Positions 7,939-16,328 of a stretch of DNA of 64,000 bases are shown piece by piece (the stretch's first letter is position 1; every line of letters starts with the position of its first letter). The notes beneath the pieces were generated by a model. It was not told the DNA's origin. It made no database searches and saw nothing but the letters and a program-made list of their open reading frames with translations. A program made the translations under genes and the position numbers. Source of the DNA: PALSA-968 sp964387075 (GTDB lineage Bacteria; Bacteroidota; Bacteroidia; B-17B0; Aurantibacillaceae). Where the stretch lies: NCBI GenBank assembly GCA_964387075.1, contig CAYLVB010000001.1:558001-622000 (forward strand), in the 5' to 3' direction.

Positions 7939-8394
7939 TTAGTTCAAACTCAAATTCACCGTAGGCCCCTCGGCCTGGCAAAAATTGATGGAAACGAGTT
8001 TCCCGTTCTCAAAATAAAGATCGGCAAAGGCATCGTCGAAGCTCAGGCGCTTCTCGCCCCAGGCATGTTGTTCGGTCTCAGTTAAAATAAAGCCATTCTT
8101 CTTAAAAAGATCAACCACCTGCTTTTCGCTAAGGGTAAATATCTTTTCACCAAAAAGTGTTGAGTTCTTATCATCCACTTCGGCGCAGGTAAAGGTCTTG
8201 TCGGCATTATCTTTGAAGAAGAGCGAGAATCCCTTATCCCAATAATGGCAAACCTGGCTCTTCTCATTAAGCAGTTCATCAAAAAGCTCTTCGCACTCGT
8301 CGGCAACCCCAAAAATGCTGATTGCGCGCTTCATGGTCTCGCCAAACTTAAGCCCCCCCAACCCTTTCAATAAATATATGGCTATATCCTGCAT
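7939..8394 (-). CDS. Uncharacterised 151-residue cytoplasmic protein
   Basis: I do not recognise the family. The protein has no signal peptide or membrane segment. It opens with MQDIAIYLLKGLGGLKFGET, is acidic in the middle (DECEELFDELLNE), and has alternating beta-like segments (GFSLFFKDNADKTFTCAEVDD; FADLYFENGKLVSINFCQAEG). The pattern resembles small alpha/beta immunity-like or SMI1/KNR4-like folds, but nothing fixes this. It is transcribed divergently from bamD with only 28 bp between start codons, so the two promoters must overlap. Confidence 0.7.
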   Translation of the reverse strand: MQDIAIYLLKGLGGLKFGETMKRAISIFGVADECEELFDELLNEKSQVCHYWDKGFSLFFKDNADKTFTCAEVDDKNSTLFGEKIFTLSEKQVVDLFKKNGFILTETEQHAWGEKRLSFDDAFADLYFENGKLVSINFCQAEGPTVNLSLN

Positions 8395-8400
8395 AATTTC

Positions 8401-8408
8401 TACCTTTG
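8401..8408 (+). promoter_or_regulatory. Bacteroidota -7 box for bamD
   Basis: TACCTTTG matches TAnnTTTG and ends 14 bp before the bamD ATG. It lies between two divergent start codons 28 bp apart, so the -33 region would fall inside the neighbouring coding sequence. Confidence 0.45.
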
Positions 8409-8422
8409 CCCGTTCAAATTAC

Positions 8423-9226
8423 ATGCGTAAATCGTCCATTCTTCTATTCGTAACCGTTTTTGCTCTTTTCCTGGGCGCCTGCAAATTCAACCGCATCCTG
8501 AAAAGCTCTGATTACGAGCTTAAATTTACTAAAGCTATCGAATATTACAATAAAGGATCCTATACTTCGGCGCAGACCTTATTGGAAGAGCTCATACCCG
8601 TATTCAAGGGAACCGCCAGGGCCGAGGAGGTGTATTATTATTACGCCTATACCCATTATTACCTGGGTGATTATAACCTGGCCGGTTTCCACTTCCGCAC
8701 CTTTGCCAGGGCCTTCTCCACCAGCGTACACGCCGAAGAATGCTCTTTTTTGAACGCTATTTGCTATTACAAGAGCTCGCCGCGCTATAGCCTCGACCAA
8801 AGTGATACCAAAAATGCCATCCAGGAAATGCAGAACTTCGTGAACGAGTACCCCGAAAGCAAACGTATAGACACATGTAACATATTGATTGACAAGCTGA
8901 GAGCCAAATTAGAGAAGAAGACCTATGAGAACGCGAAGGGCTATTTCTTTAGAGACGACTGGAAGGCTGCCGTGATCGCTTTTGAGAATTTTGTGAAGGA
9001 TTTCCCGGAATCCTCCCGAATGGAGGAAATTCACTTTTTGATCGTAAAAGCCTACTTTTTACTGGCCCGGAACAGCGTAGAAAGCAAAAAGCCCGAAAGG
9101 ATAGAAAAATGTATGGATAGTTACCTAAAATTCGTAGATTTGCACCCCCAAAGTGCCTATTTAAAAGAGGCCGAGGGAATTTACCTGGAAGTACAGAAAT
9201 TAAGGAATCAACCTGTTAATCAATAG
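8423..9226 (+). CDS. bamD: Outer-membrane assembly lipoprotein BamD
   Basis: TPR lipoprotein that works with BamA to insert beta-barrel proteins into the outer membrane. Start chosen at 8423 (MRKSSILLFVTVFALFLGAC): this gives a lipoprotein signal with lipobox LGAC, whereas the longer frame from 8315 reads through the divergent neighbour. 267 residues. TPR-like helices follow (KAIEYYNKGSYTSAQTLLEE; EEVYYYYAYTHYYLGDYNLA; AVIAFENFVKDFPESSRMEE), the YfiO/BamD pattern. Its stop is 3 bp from the omega-subunit start, so the two are one operon. Confidence 0.92.
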   Translation: MRKSSILLFVTVFALFLGACKFNRILKSSDYELKFTKAIEYYNKGSYTSAQTLLEELIPVFKGTARAEEVYYYYAYTHYYLGDYNLAGFHFRTFARAFSTSVHAEECSFLNAICYYKSSPRYSLDQSDTKNAIQEMQNFVNEYPESKRIDTCNILIDKLRAKLEKKTYENAKGYFFRDDWKAAVIAFENFVKDFPESSRMEEIHFLIVKAYFLLARNSVESKKPERIEKCMDSYLKFVDLHPQSAYLKEAEGIYLEVQKLRNQPVNQ

Positions 9227-9229
9227 AAA

Positions 9230-9562
9230 ATGGATTTTAAAACTGTAAAAGCCGACCTTACCACCGTTACCCGCGACATTCGCCAGTTTGACGAGAAGAC
9301 CGGTAATGTATACGAAGCGGTAGCCATCATGGCCCGTCGCGCCAACCAGATCTCTTTGCAGATGCGCGAAGAACTGCATGAGAAGTTAGACGAGTTCGGT
9401 TCGCATTCTGATAACCTCGAAGAGATATTTGAGAATCGCGAGCAGATCGAGATCTCTAAATTCTACGAAAAACTTCCTAAGCCCACTTTGATCGCGGTGC
9501 AGGAATTCCTGGATGATAAAGTATATTACCGCAACCCTTCCAAAGAAGAAGGAGCGCAATAA
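9230..9562 (+). CDS. rpoZ: RNA polymerase omega subunit (Rpb6-type)
   Basis: Small RNA polymerase assembly subunit in the Bacteroidota-specific Rpb6/omega form, 110 residues. The recognisable core is NVYEAVAIMARRANQISLQM, the Rpb6-like helix that clamps the beta-prime subunit, followed by an acidic segment and KPTLIAVQEFLDDKVYYRNP. It sits directly behind bamD (3 bp) and ahead of coaBC, an order common in this phylum. A terminator-like hairpin lies about 100 bp downstream. Confidence 0.9.
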   Translation: MDFKTVKADLTTVTRDIRQFDEKTGNVYEAVAIMARRANQISLQMREELHEKLDEFGSHSDNLEEIFENREQIEISKFYEKLPKPTLIAVQEFLDDKVYYRNPSKEEGAQ

Positions 9563-9665
9563 TAAAGAATGAAATGCGCTAAGTCAAATTCTGGAAACAA
9601 GGAAACATGACCCGCGCATTCAACCTGACCTTAATCAACAAAATAAAAACAGGTTAATAGCGTTT

Positions 9666-9706
9666 AAAAGGCAGTCTGCAAAAAAGCTTACTGCCTTTTG
9701 TTTTTT
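9666..9706 (+). terminator. Intrinsic terminator abutting the coaBC start codon
   Basis: The stem AAAAGGCAGT (9666-9675) / ACTGCCTTTT (9690-9699) with a 14-nt loop is followed by G and six T. It would end the bamD-rpoZ transcript. The run of T ends 5 bp before the coaBC ATG at 9712, which leaves no room for a separate promoter downstream. Confidence 0.75.
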
Positions 9707-9711
9707 AAGAG

Positions 9712-10920
9712 ATGCTACAAGGAAAAAAAATACTGTTGGGTGTGAGTGGCGGAATAGCCGCTTACAAGTGCGCCACGCTGGTGCGCCTCCTCGTAAAACA
9801 GGGCGCCGAGGTAAAGGTGATCATGACATCCGACGCGCAGCATTTTGTGACCCCGGAAACTTTATCGGTGCTTTCTAGGAACAAAGTGGAGACCGAATTC
9901 TTTGGAGAAGACAAGACCTGGAACAACCACGTGCATTTAGGTTTGTGGGCCGACGCTTTTGTTATCGCCCCTGCTACAGCTAACACACTGGCCAAAATGG
10001 CTTACGGGCTTTGCGATAATTTATTGATGGCCACTTATCTTTCGGCACGCTGCAACGTATTTGTGGCGCCGGCCATGGATGTAGATATGCTGAAACACGC
10101 TTCTACGCAAAGTAATTTAAAGAAGATCGTTTCTTACAAGAACATCATTATACCCACCGAAAAAGGCGAGCTGGCGAGTGGTTTGGAAGGCGACGGCAGA
10201 ATGGCGGAACCCGAGACCATCGTAGCTGTATTGGAAAAGCATTTTAAAGGAAACACGAAACTAGCCGGAACGAAAGTTTTGGTGACCGCTGGTCCTACTT
10301 ACGAAGAAATTGATCCCGTGCGCTTCATTGGGAACCGCAGCAGCGGCAAAATGGGCATTGCCATTGCCAACGAGTTTGCCAGGCAGGGCGCGGAAGTTAC
10401 TTTGGTATTGGGTCCTTCGGCTTTATCACCCGAAAAGAATGTGCATTGCATCCGCGTGGAAAGCGCCAACGAAATGTTTGAGCATTGCACCGGGTATTTC
10501 AAGCATTGTAACATTGCCATTCTTGCAGCCGCGGTTGCTGATTACAAAGCGGCTGATTATTCGCACAAAAAGATCAAGAAAACGAAAGACGCGCTGAAGA
10601 TCAAACTCTCTCCTACCACCGATATTTTAGCGACCTTAGGAAAACAAAAAAAGAAACAGTGTCTCATTGGTTTTGCCTTAGAGAGTGAGAACGTGATCGA
10701 ATACGCCAAAGAAAAGATCAAAAGAAAGAACCTCGACTTCATTGTAGCCAATTCGCTGCAGGACGAAGGCGCCGGGTTTGGCATCGATACCAATAAGATA
10801 AGCATCATTGACAAAAAAGGAAACGTGCAGAGCTACCCCCTAAAAAGCAAGGAAGCCGTTGCCAAAGATATTCTTAACTTTACACTAAAATTTCTGAACG
10901 ACAAAAAATTGAAAATTTAA
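9712..10920 (+). CDS. coaBC: Bifunctional phosphopantothenoylcysteine decarboxylase / phosphopantothenate-cysteine ligase
   Basis: Catalyses two steps of coenzyme A synthesis: joins phosphopantothenate to cysteine, then decarboxylates the product. Residues 1-about 180 form the FMN-dependent CoaC half (GVSGGIAAYKCATLVRLL; catalytic-type His in WNNHVHLGLWADA; APAMDVDM, with Asp where E. coli has Asn, usual in this phylum). Residues about 185-402 are the CoaB ligase half (VTAGPTYEEIDPVRFIGNRS; SSGKMG; AAAVADYK). 402 residues, full length. The ATG lies just after a terminator-like hairpin, and the stop codon lies inside a heptad repeat that reaches the next gene. Confidence 0.95.
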   Translation: MLQGKKILLGVSGGIAAYKCATLVRLLVKQGAEVKVIMTSDAQHFVTPETLSVLSRNKVETEFFGEDKTWNNHVHLGLWADAFVIAPATANTLAKMAYGLCDNLLMATYLSARCNVFVAPAMDVDMLKHASTQSNLKKIVSYKNIIIPTEKGELASGLEGDGRMAEPETIVAVLEKHFKGNTKLAGTKVLVTAGPTYEEIDPVRFIGNRSSGKMGIAIANEFARQGAEVTLVLGPSALSPEKNVHCIRVESANEMFEHCTGYFKHCNIAILAAAVADYKAADYSHKKIKKTKDALKIKLSPTTDILATLGKQKKKQCLIGFALESENVIEYAKEKIKRKNLDFIVANSLQDEGAGFGIDTNKISIIDKKGNVQSYPLKSKEAVAKDILNFTLKFLNDKKLKI

Positions 10921-10949
10921 AATTTTACATTTTATATGTTAGATTTTAC
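10908..10949. repeat. Heptad-phased AT-rich repeat at the coaBC / PorD junction
   Basis: Six consecutive 7-bp words beginning with AT (ATTGAAA, ATTTAAA, then four words close to ATTTTAC) run from the coaBC stop codon to 2 bp before the next start. The first two words and the start of the third match the element at 55050-55084. Confidence 0.5.
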
Positions 10950-10951
10950 CT

Positions 10952-11872
10952 ATGCGTGTAATGACACAATTTAGAAAATACTGCTTCCTGCTGCTTACTG
11001 CCTTGTGCTTACTGCCTGCTTCGGCTGTTTGCCAGGAACTCAACGCGCAGGTAGAGATCGTCACTACGGCTATCCAGGGAACTGATGTAACCCGCATATT
11101 TGGAAATATGAAGACCCAGGTGCGCGACTTCCTGAACAACCGCCGTTGGACCAATGACAATTTTACATTTGCCGAGCGCATCGATTGCTCTTTCATGATC
11201 AACGTAGATCAGAAACTGGGAACCGATCAATACCAGGCCACTATTTCAGTACAAAGTCGCCGCCCGGTCTTTAAATCAGGTTATAACTCGGCCATGTTCA
11301 ACTACGAGGATAAAGAACTTCAGTTCTATTATGTAGAGAATCAGCCCTTCGATTTTACGGTTCAGAACTTCACCAATAACATCACTTCCGTTCTGGCTTA
11401 TTACGCGTATGTGATCATTGCCATTGACTACGATAGTTATTCTCCCTTAGGAGGAAGCGAATACTGGAAGACCGCCCAGCAAATTGTCAACGCCGCGCAA
11501 TCGGCCGGAGAAAGTGGATGGAGATCAGGAGAAAGTCAAAAGAACCGATATTGGCTGGTGGATAACCTGCTTAACCCTTTGTTCCAACCCATCCGCGAGA
11601 CCTTTTACAAATATCACCGCAGCGGGCTCGACCAGATGTATGATAAAATGGAAGACGGGCGCGCAGCCGTACTGGCTTCGCTCGACGACCTGAAAGAAGT
11701 GCATAAGAACCGTCCGGCCTCTTACAATATGCAGCTCTTTTTTGTCGCGAAAAAGCAGGAGATCGTCGATATCTTCAAAGAAGCCACTACCGAGGAAAAG
11801 ACCAAACTACTTGATATTCTGAATCTTATAGATCCAGCCAACCAAAACACCTATTCCAAGATAAATCAATAA
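10952..11872 (+). CDS. DUF4835 / PorD-like exported protein
   Basis: Exported protein of the DUF4835 family, in Bacteroidota often annotated as type IX secretion protein PorD. 306 residues with a signal peptide (CFLLLTALCLLPASAVCQ) and then ELNAQVEIVTTAIQGTDVTRIF, a typical DUF4835 opening. The family core (RWTNDNFTFAERIDCSFMIN; VQSRRPVFKSGYNSAMFNY; PFDFTVQNFTNNITSVLAYY) is present. Placement after bamD-rpoZ-coaBC is conserved in the phylum, where recN often follows; here lon follows. An in-frame ATG at 10961 is an equally possible start. Confidence 0.85.
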   Translation: MRVMTQFRKYCFLLLTALCLLPASAVCQELNAQVEIVTTAIQGTDVTRIFGNMKTQVRDFLNNRRWTNDNFTFAERIDCSFMINVDQKLGTDQYQATISVQSRRPVFKSGYNSAMFNYEDKELQFYYVENQPFDFTVQNFTNNITSVLAYYAYVIIAIDYDSYSPLGGSEYWKTAQQIVNAAQSAGESGWRSGESQKNRYWLVDNLLNPLFQPIRETFYKYHRSGLDQMYDKMEDGRAAVLASLDDLKEVHKNRPASYNMQLFFVAKKQEIVDIFKEATTEEKTKLLDILNLIDPANQNTYSKINQ

Positions 11873-11938
11873 CGACATTTTGTCCCGTTTTGTCTATGGC
11901 ACAGTTTTCCAGGTGAAATTTGCAGTAATTTAGAGCGT

Positions 11939-14386
11939 ATGAATGAATCATTTAAAGACCTTGAACTGAGACTGAACAATGTGATAGATGAAGACTCTGA
12001 GTTCATCCCGCTCCTCACCCAGGAAGATGAGGAGATCATGAACAACGAGAAGCTTCCCGAAAGTTTGCCGATACTTCCTTTACGCAACACCGTACTTTTT
12101 CCCGGCGTGGTGATACCCATTACGGTGGGACGTGATAAATCCATACAATTGATACGCGACGCCTATAAGGGCGATAAGACCATTGGTGTGGTGTCGCAGC
12201 GCAATGATTCTATTGAGGATCCCGTTCCTACCGACCTGCACCAGGTGGGCACCATTGCGCATATCATCAAACAACTTCGCATGCCGGATGGCAGCACCAC
12301 CGTGATCATCCAGGGAAAGAAACGTTTTAAGATCAGGGAGTTCCTGCAAACCGAGCCCTACATGCGCGCAGGGGTAGAAACTTTCTCTGAGATAAAACCG
12401 GCCAAAACGGATAAAGAATTTTCGGCGCTTGTTGGATCGCTGAAAGATCTTGCGGTGCAGATCATCAAGCAATCGCCCCAAATACCTACCGAAGCTTCTT
12501 TCGCCATCAACAATATTGAAAGTGCTTCCTTCCTCATCAATTTCATTTCTTCCAACAGCAACGTGCCCAGCGCCGAGAAACAAAAAATGCTGGAGCTCCC
12601 TGACCTGCGTGAGCGCGCAACCATGGTACTTACGCATCTTACCCAGGAACTGCAAATGCTGCAGTTGAAGAACGAGATACAAAGCAAGGTCCGTACCGAC
12701 ATTGACAAACAACAGCGCGAATATTTTCTGCACCAGCAGATAAAAACGATACAGGATGAACTTGGTGAAAATACCAATGAGCAGGAACTCAAAGATTTCA
12801 AGGACCGAGCCGCTAAAAAGAAATGGACAGCGGAGGTTGCAGAGGTCTTTGATAAACAGATCAGCAAGCTGCAAAGGATGAATCCCAACGCCGCCGAGTA
12901 TTCTATACAAACCAATTATCTTGAGCTGATGCTCGATCTTCCATGGGGAGAATACAGCACAGATAATTTCAACCTGAAGAATGCCGAAAATACTTTGAAC
13001 GAAGATCATCATGGGCTCGACAAAGTGAAAGAGCGGATCTTAGAACACCTCGCCGTTTTGAAATTGAAAGGAAATTTAAAATCGCCCATTCTCTGTTTGT
13101 ATGGTCCTCCAGGCGTAGGTAAGACCTCTTTAGGAAAAAGTGTTGCCAAAGCTTTGGGAAGGAAATACGTACGCATGAGCTTAGGCGGCTTGAAAGATGA
13201 GAGCGAAATTCGTGGTCACCGCAAAACGTACATTGGCGCCATGCCCGGCCGCATTTTACAGAACTTAAAAAAGGTGGGATCATCGAATCCTGTTTTTGTA
13301 TTGGACGAGATCGACAAGGTCGGGGCTGATTTTCATGGAGACCCCTCCTCTGCCCTGCTTGAAGTTTTGGATCCTGAACAGAATTCGGCCTTCTACGATA
13401 ATTATTTAGAACTCGATTACGATCTAAGCAAAGTGCTTTTCATTGCCACGGCAAATTCGCTGAGCACCATTCAGCCCGCTTTGCGCGACCGCATGGAGAT
13501 CATCGAGATCAACGGCTATACCACCGAAGATAAAATAGCCATTGCGCAAAAGCATTTATTACCCAAAGTGCTTGAAGAAAGCGGTTTAAAAAAATCGAAC
13601 CTCAAGATCAGCGATAAGGTGATCGAGAAGGTCATTGAGGATTACACCCGTGAGAGCGGCGTGCGCGGTTTGGAAAAACGCATTGGTAAGATCGCAAGAC
13701 ATATTGCCCGCGAAGTGGCAAGCAACAAAAAGAACATTACCAAAGTGAACGAAGAGAATTTAGTGAAGATACTCGGCCCCGCGCACAGCAAAGATAAATA
13801 CCAGGGTAATGATGTTCCGGGCGTGGTAACCGGACTGGCCTGGACGCAACAGGGAGGCGATATTCTCTTCATAGAAACAAGTGTTTCGGAGGGTAAGGAA
13901 CAGAAACTTACTTTAACCGGCAACCTGGGCGATGTAATGAAAGAAAGTGCCGTAATAGCATTGGAATTTTTGAAAGCACATCCCGGGATGATCGAAGCAA
14001 CCAGTGATACTTTCTCGAACAAGAACATTCACGTGCATGTTCCTGAAGGAGCTACGCCAAAAGATGGTCCCAGCGCGGGTATCGCCATGCTCACCTCCAT
14101 TGCTTCTGCTCTCACCAAACGCAAAGTAAAAAAAGGAATTGCCATGACCGGCGAGATCACGCTGCGTGGCCGCGTATTGGCCATTGGTGGTGTGCAGGAA
14201 AAACTACTGGCTGCCAAACGCGCCGGCATCAAAGAGATCCTTTTATGCGAAGAGAACCGCAAAGATGTGGAAGACATCAAGCCGGAATACCTGAAAGGAC
14301 TCCACATCCACTACATAACCCAGATGAGCGAAGTACTGGAGATCGCCCTGCTGAAGGAAAAGGCCAAGATGAGCTTGCTGGCGTAG
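11939..14386 (+). CDS. lon: ATP-dependent protease Lon
   Basis: Cytosolic AAA+ serine protease that degrades misfolded and regulatory proteins. 815 residues, full length. N-terminal substrate-binding domain about 45-245 (LPILPLRNTVLFPGVVIPI), coiled linker about 250-340, AAA+ domain with Walker A GPPGVGKTS (about 390) and Walker B PVFVLDEIDKVG, and C-terminal protease with the Ser-Lys dyad: Ser712 in PKDGPSAGIAM and Lys755 in GGVQEKLLAA. Two TTTTGTC words spaced 10 bp (11877-11893) precede the gene; whether they are a stress-regulator site is unknown. Confidence 0.97.
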   Translation: MNESFKDLELRLNNVIDEDSEFIPLLTQEDEEIMNNEKLPESLPILPLRNTVLFPGVVIPITVGRDKSIQLIRDAYKGDKTIGVVSQRNDSIEDPVPTDLHQVGTIAHIIKQLRMPDGSTTVIIQGKKRFKIREFLQTEPYMRAGVETFSEIKPAKTDKEFSALVGSLKDLAVQIIKQSPQIPTEASFAINNIESASFLINFISSNSNVPSAEKQKMLELPDLRERATMVLTHLTQELQMLQLKNEIQSKVRTDIDKQQREYFLHQQIKTIQDELGENTNEQELKDFKDRAAKKKWTAEVAEVFDKQISKLQRMNPNAAEYSIQTNYLELMLDLPWGEYSTDNFNLKNAENTLNEDHHGLDKVKERILEHLAVLKLKGNLKSPILCLYGPPGVGKTSLGKSVAKALGRKYVRMSLGGLKDESEIRGHRKTYIGAMPGRILQNLKKVGSSNPVFVLDEIDKVGADFHGDPSSALLEVLDPEQNSAFYDNYLELDYDLSKVLFIATANSLSTIQPALRDRMEIIEINGYTTEDKIAIAQKHLLPKVLEESGLKKSNLKISDKVIEKVIEDYTRESGVRGLEKRIGKIARHIAREVASNKKNITKVNEENLVKILGPAHSKDKYQGNDVPGVVTGLAWTQQGGDILFIETSVSEGKEQKLTLTGNLGDVMKESAVIALEFLKAHPGMIEATSDTFSNKNIHVHVPEGATPKDGPSAGIAMLTSIASALTKRKVKKGIAMTGEITLRGRVLAIGGVQEKLLAAKRAGIKEILLCEENRKDVEDIKPEYLKGLHIHYITQMSEVLEIALLKEKAKMSLLA

Positions 14387-14493
14387 ATCCCTGGCTCTAA
14401 AAACCTCCACCTAAAACAATTTTTATCGACCGCTTTTCGCTTTCTGTCGGAAAGAAATTGAATCTCCTTGTTATTTATTACATTCGTAGGTAG

Positions 14494-14883
14494 ATGAAGC
14501 TACGCCAGTTTGTTTTCTTACCTCTTTTTCTTTGCTGTGCTATCTTTTTCAGGATGGGCTTCCTGAGCTTTGGCCCGGTGCATTCACCGGCTGCAAATTA
14601 CAACAGGAAGATCTCCTTTCAACGAAAATCGCCTGATCTTTCGCAGCAACACAAGCAGGCTATTAAAGAGACCGCAACGGATCCTTCTTACCAGGCTGTT
14701 TTCAAGGTTGCTAAAAATAAGTGCGTACTGGGCAAATCCCTTAAATTGTCCTTCCCGGGCTTCTTCAGCCCTTGCGCGGCATTCATTCAAAGCCCGCCTC
14801 TAAAAGAACATATCTTTGCCGAAAAAAAGGTCACCGGTATCATTGCCAGGCGACATCTCGTGCTATCCGTCATAAGGATCTGA
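14494..14883 (+). CDS. Small hypothetical protein with N-terminal hydrophobic segment
   Basis: 129 residues, family not recognised. The start MKLRQFVFLPLFLCCAIFFR looks like an uncleaved anchor or signal peptide. The remainder is basic (KISFQRKSPDLSQQHKQAIK; KNKCVLGKSLKLSFPG) and ends with a hydrophobic stretch. It fills the gap between lon and a UspA-like gene on the same strand. Composition is plausible for a real gene, but no conserved motif supports it, so it may be a chance frame. Confidence 0.4.
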   Translation: MKLRQFVFLPLFLCCAIFFRMGFLSFGPVHSPAANYNRKISFQRKSPDLSQQHKQAIKETATDPSYQAVFKVAKNKCVLGKSLKLSFPGFFSPCAAFIQSPPLKEHIFAEKKVTGIIARRHLVLSVIRI

Positions 14884-14956
14884 TCATCCTGTTTTTTTCT
14901 TTTTTCCGGTTTATCAGGATAAACAGTTTCTATTCAATCAACATTCAATACAACCC

Positions 14957-15370
14957 ATGAATCACACTATTAAAAACATACTCATCTATGTAGAGACCGG
15001 TGGTCCCTCATTAACGGTTGCCGAAAAAGGCATTAAGCTTGCCAAAGAGCTCAACGCGCAGGTTTCATTACTGTATGTAACCGACACCGATATTCCGAAC
15101 CACGGTGAAGAAGCCAAAGAAATACTTGAGAAGGACCGCGACCGGGCGAAGAAATTCCTGACGCAGATCCTCCACGTGTACGGATGCCCCGCCCTGGTGT
15201 ATATGGAAGAAGGCGACCCACTGAAAAAGATCATCGAAAAAGGTAAACTGGTCAGTGCCGACATTGTTGTGATCAGCAAATATTCGCGCCGCAGGGCCAA
15301 TGGAAAACCCGCGGGTTATTTGGCCGAAGAGATCATGAACGATTCGGATCTTAAGGTGGTTCCCTTATAG
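14957..15370 (+). CDS. Universal stress protein (UspA-like)
   Basis: Single-domain UspA-fold protein of 137 residues: NILIYVETGGPSLTVAEKGI, then AQVSLLYVTDTDIP and a C-terminal DIVVISKYSRRRANGKPAGY. The usual nucleotide-binding signature G-x2-G-x9-G-(S/T) is not present in the C-terminal half, so it probably belongs to the non-ATP-binding group. Role inferred as a general stress protein; no clear operon partner. Confidence 0.75.
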   Translation: MNHTIKNILIYVETGGPSLTVAEKGIKLAKELNAQVSLLYVTDTDIPNHGEEAKEILEKDRDRAKKFLTQILHVYGCPALVYMEEGDPLKKIIEKGKLVSADIVVISKYSRRRANGKPAGYLAEEIMNDSDLKVVPL

Positions 15371-15483
15371 GGCACCGGTTAAACTCCAGGCTTCTTTTGG
15401 TGTCTGAGGCAGGAATCATTATCTTGCTTAAAATTAGTTTTAAGGAATGGGGAAAATTCAGTTAAAAAAGTGATCATAGCCAA

Positions 15484-16245
15484 ATGATAAAAAGTATAAA
15501 GTTCATTTTCGCTCTTCTTGCCTGCACGGGTTTCGCGCAGGAGAAGAAATTGATCATCGCCATTTCAAAAACGGCGCCCGAAAGCCATTATGTGAAATTC
15601 CTGAGGCGCGCCAACCCAGATGTGCAGTACGTGAACATGTACACCGTTCCTTTTGATTCGATCGACATCATTTTAAATAAATGCAGCGGCATACTTTTAA
15701 CCGGTGGTAATGATATAGTGCCTTCCATTTACGGAAAAGCCAAAGAAAAGAACAAGTGCGAGGATTTTGATGTGAACCGCGATTCCCTAGAACTAAAACT
15801 CATTCGCGCAGCCGTAAAAAGAAAAATGCCTGTGCTGGGCATTTGCCGCGGCGAACAGATACTGAACGTAGGAAATGGTGGCTCTTTGTTCACGGATATT
15901 CCAACCGACATCGGAAAGAAAGTGAGTCATCGTAATGATACCATGGCCTATCACCATGTTGTGATCAAAGAAGGGACTTTGCTCTACAAAATTTGTGGCG
16001 TGAATGAAGGTACCGTGAACAGCGCGCATCACCAATGCGTGGATAAAATTGCAGGCAACCTGGTTGTTTCCGCCAAGGCAGATGACGGTGTTGTAGAAGC
16101 TTATGAGCTGAAAGATCAAAGTTCTGAACCCTTTATGCTGGGTGTGCAATGGCACCCAGAAAAGCTGGATAACAGCAACCCGCTGTCTACGCCCCTGGCT
16201 ATTTATTTCATTCAAAAAGCTACTGAATATAAGCCAGTTAAGTAG
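15484..16245 (+). CDS. Exported class I glutamine amidotransferase-like hydrolase (peptidase C26)
   Basis: Related to gamma-glutamyl-GABA hydrolases (PuuD type), which hydrolyse gamma-glutamyl amides. 253 residues. Catalytic triad positions are visible: Cys in LGICRGEQILNV and His-x-Glu in GVQWHPEKL; SGILLTGGNDI is also typical. Unlike cytosolic PuuD it starts with a signal-peptide-like segment (SIKFIFALLACTGFAQ), placing it in the periplasm. No polyamine genes are nearby, so the substrate may instead be a peptide or muropeptide; this is inference. Confidence 0.8.
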   Translation: MIKSIKFIFALLACTGFAQEKKLIIAISKTAPESHYVKFLRRANPDVQYVNMYTVPFDSIDIILNKCSGILLTGGNDIVPSIYGKAKEKNKCEDFDVNRDSLELKLIRAAVKRKMPVLGICRGEQILNVGNGGSLFTDIPTDIGKKVSHRNDTMAYHHVVIKEGTLLYKICGVNEGTVNSAHHQCVDKIAGNLVVSAKADDGVVEAYELKDQSSEPFMLGVQWHPEKLDNSNPLSTPLAIYFIQKATEYKPVK

Positions 16246-16301
16246 TCTTTGCTTAATGAAAACTTTTTAACAAAGGCTCCTTTTTTTCCTGCATTTCTTT
16301 A

Positions 16302-16309
16302 TACATTTG
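16302..16309 (+). promoter_or_regulatory. Bacteroidota -7 box for the GH3-family gene
   Basis: TACATTTG, a full TAnnTTTG match, ends 19 bp before the ATG at 16329. No obvious TTG lies 19-21 bp upstream; the region there is a T-run. Confidence 0.4.
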
Positions 16310-16328
16310 GGCGATATTGAAATGAGAA

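Noticed and set aside
9563..9660. Possible small gene or RNA between rpoZ and the terminator.
   Set aside because: Only a 13-codon frame from an ATG and no stable fold apart from the terminator itself.
11895..11922. TGGCAC...TTTGCA upstream of lon as a sigma-54 promoter.
   Set aside because: The spacing between the GG and GC elements is not the required 10 bp.
12080..13012. A 310-codon open frame on the minus strand inside lon.
   Set aside because: Fully embedded in a well-conserved gene and in an antisense frame; the translation has no recognisable domain.
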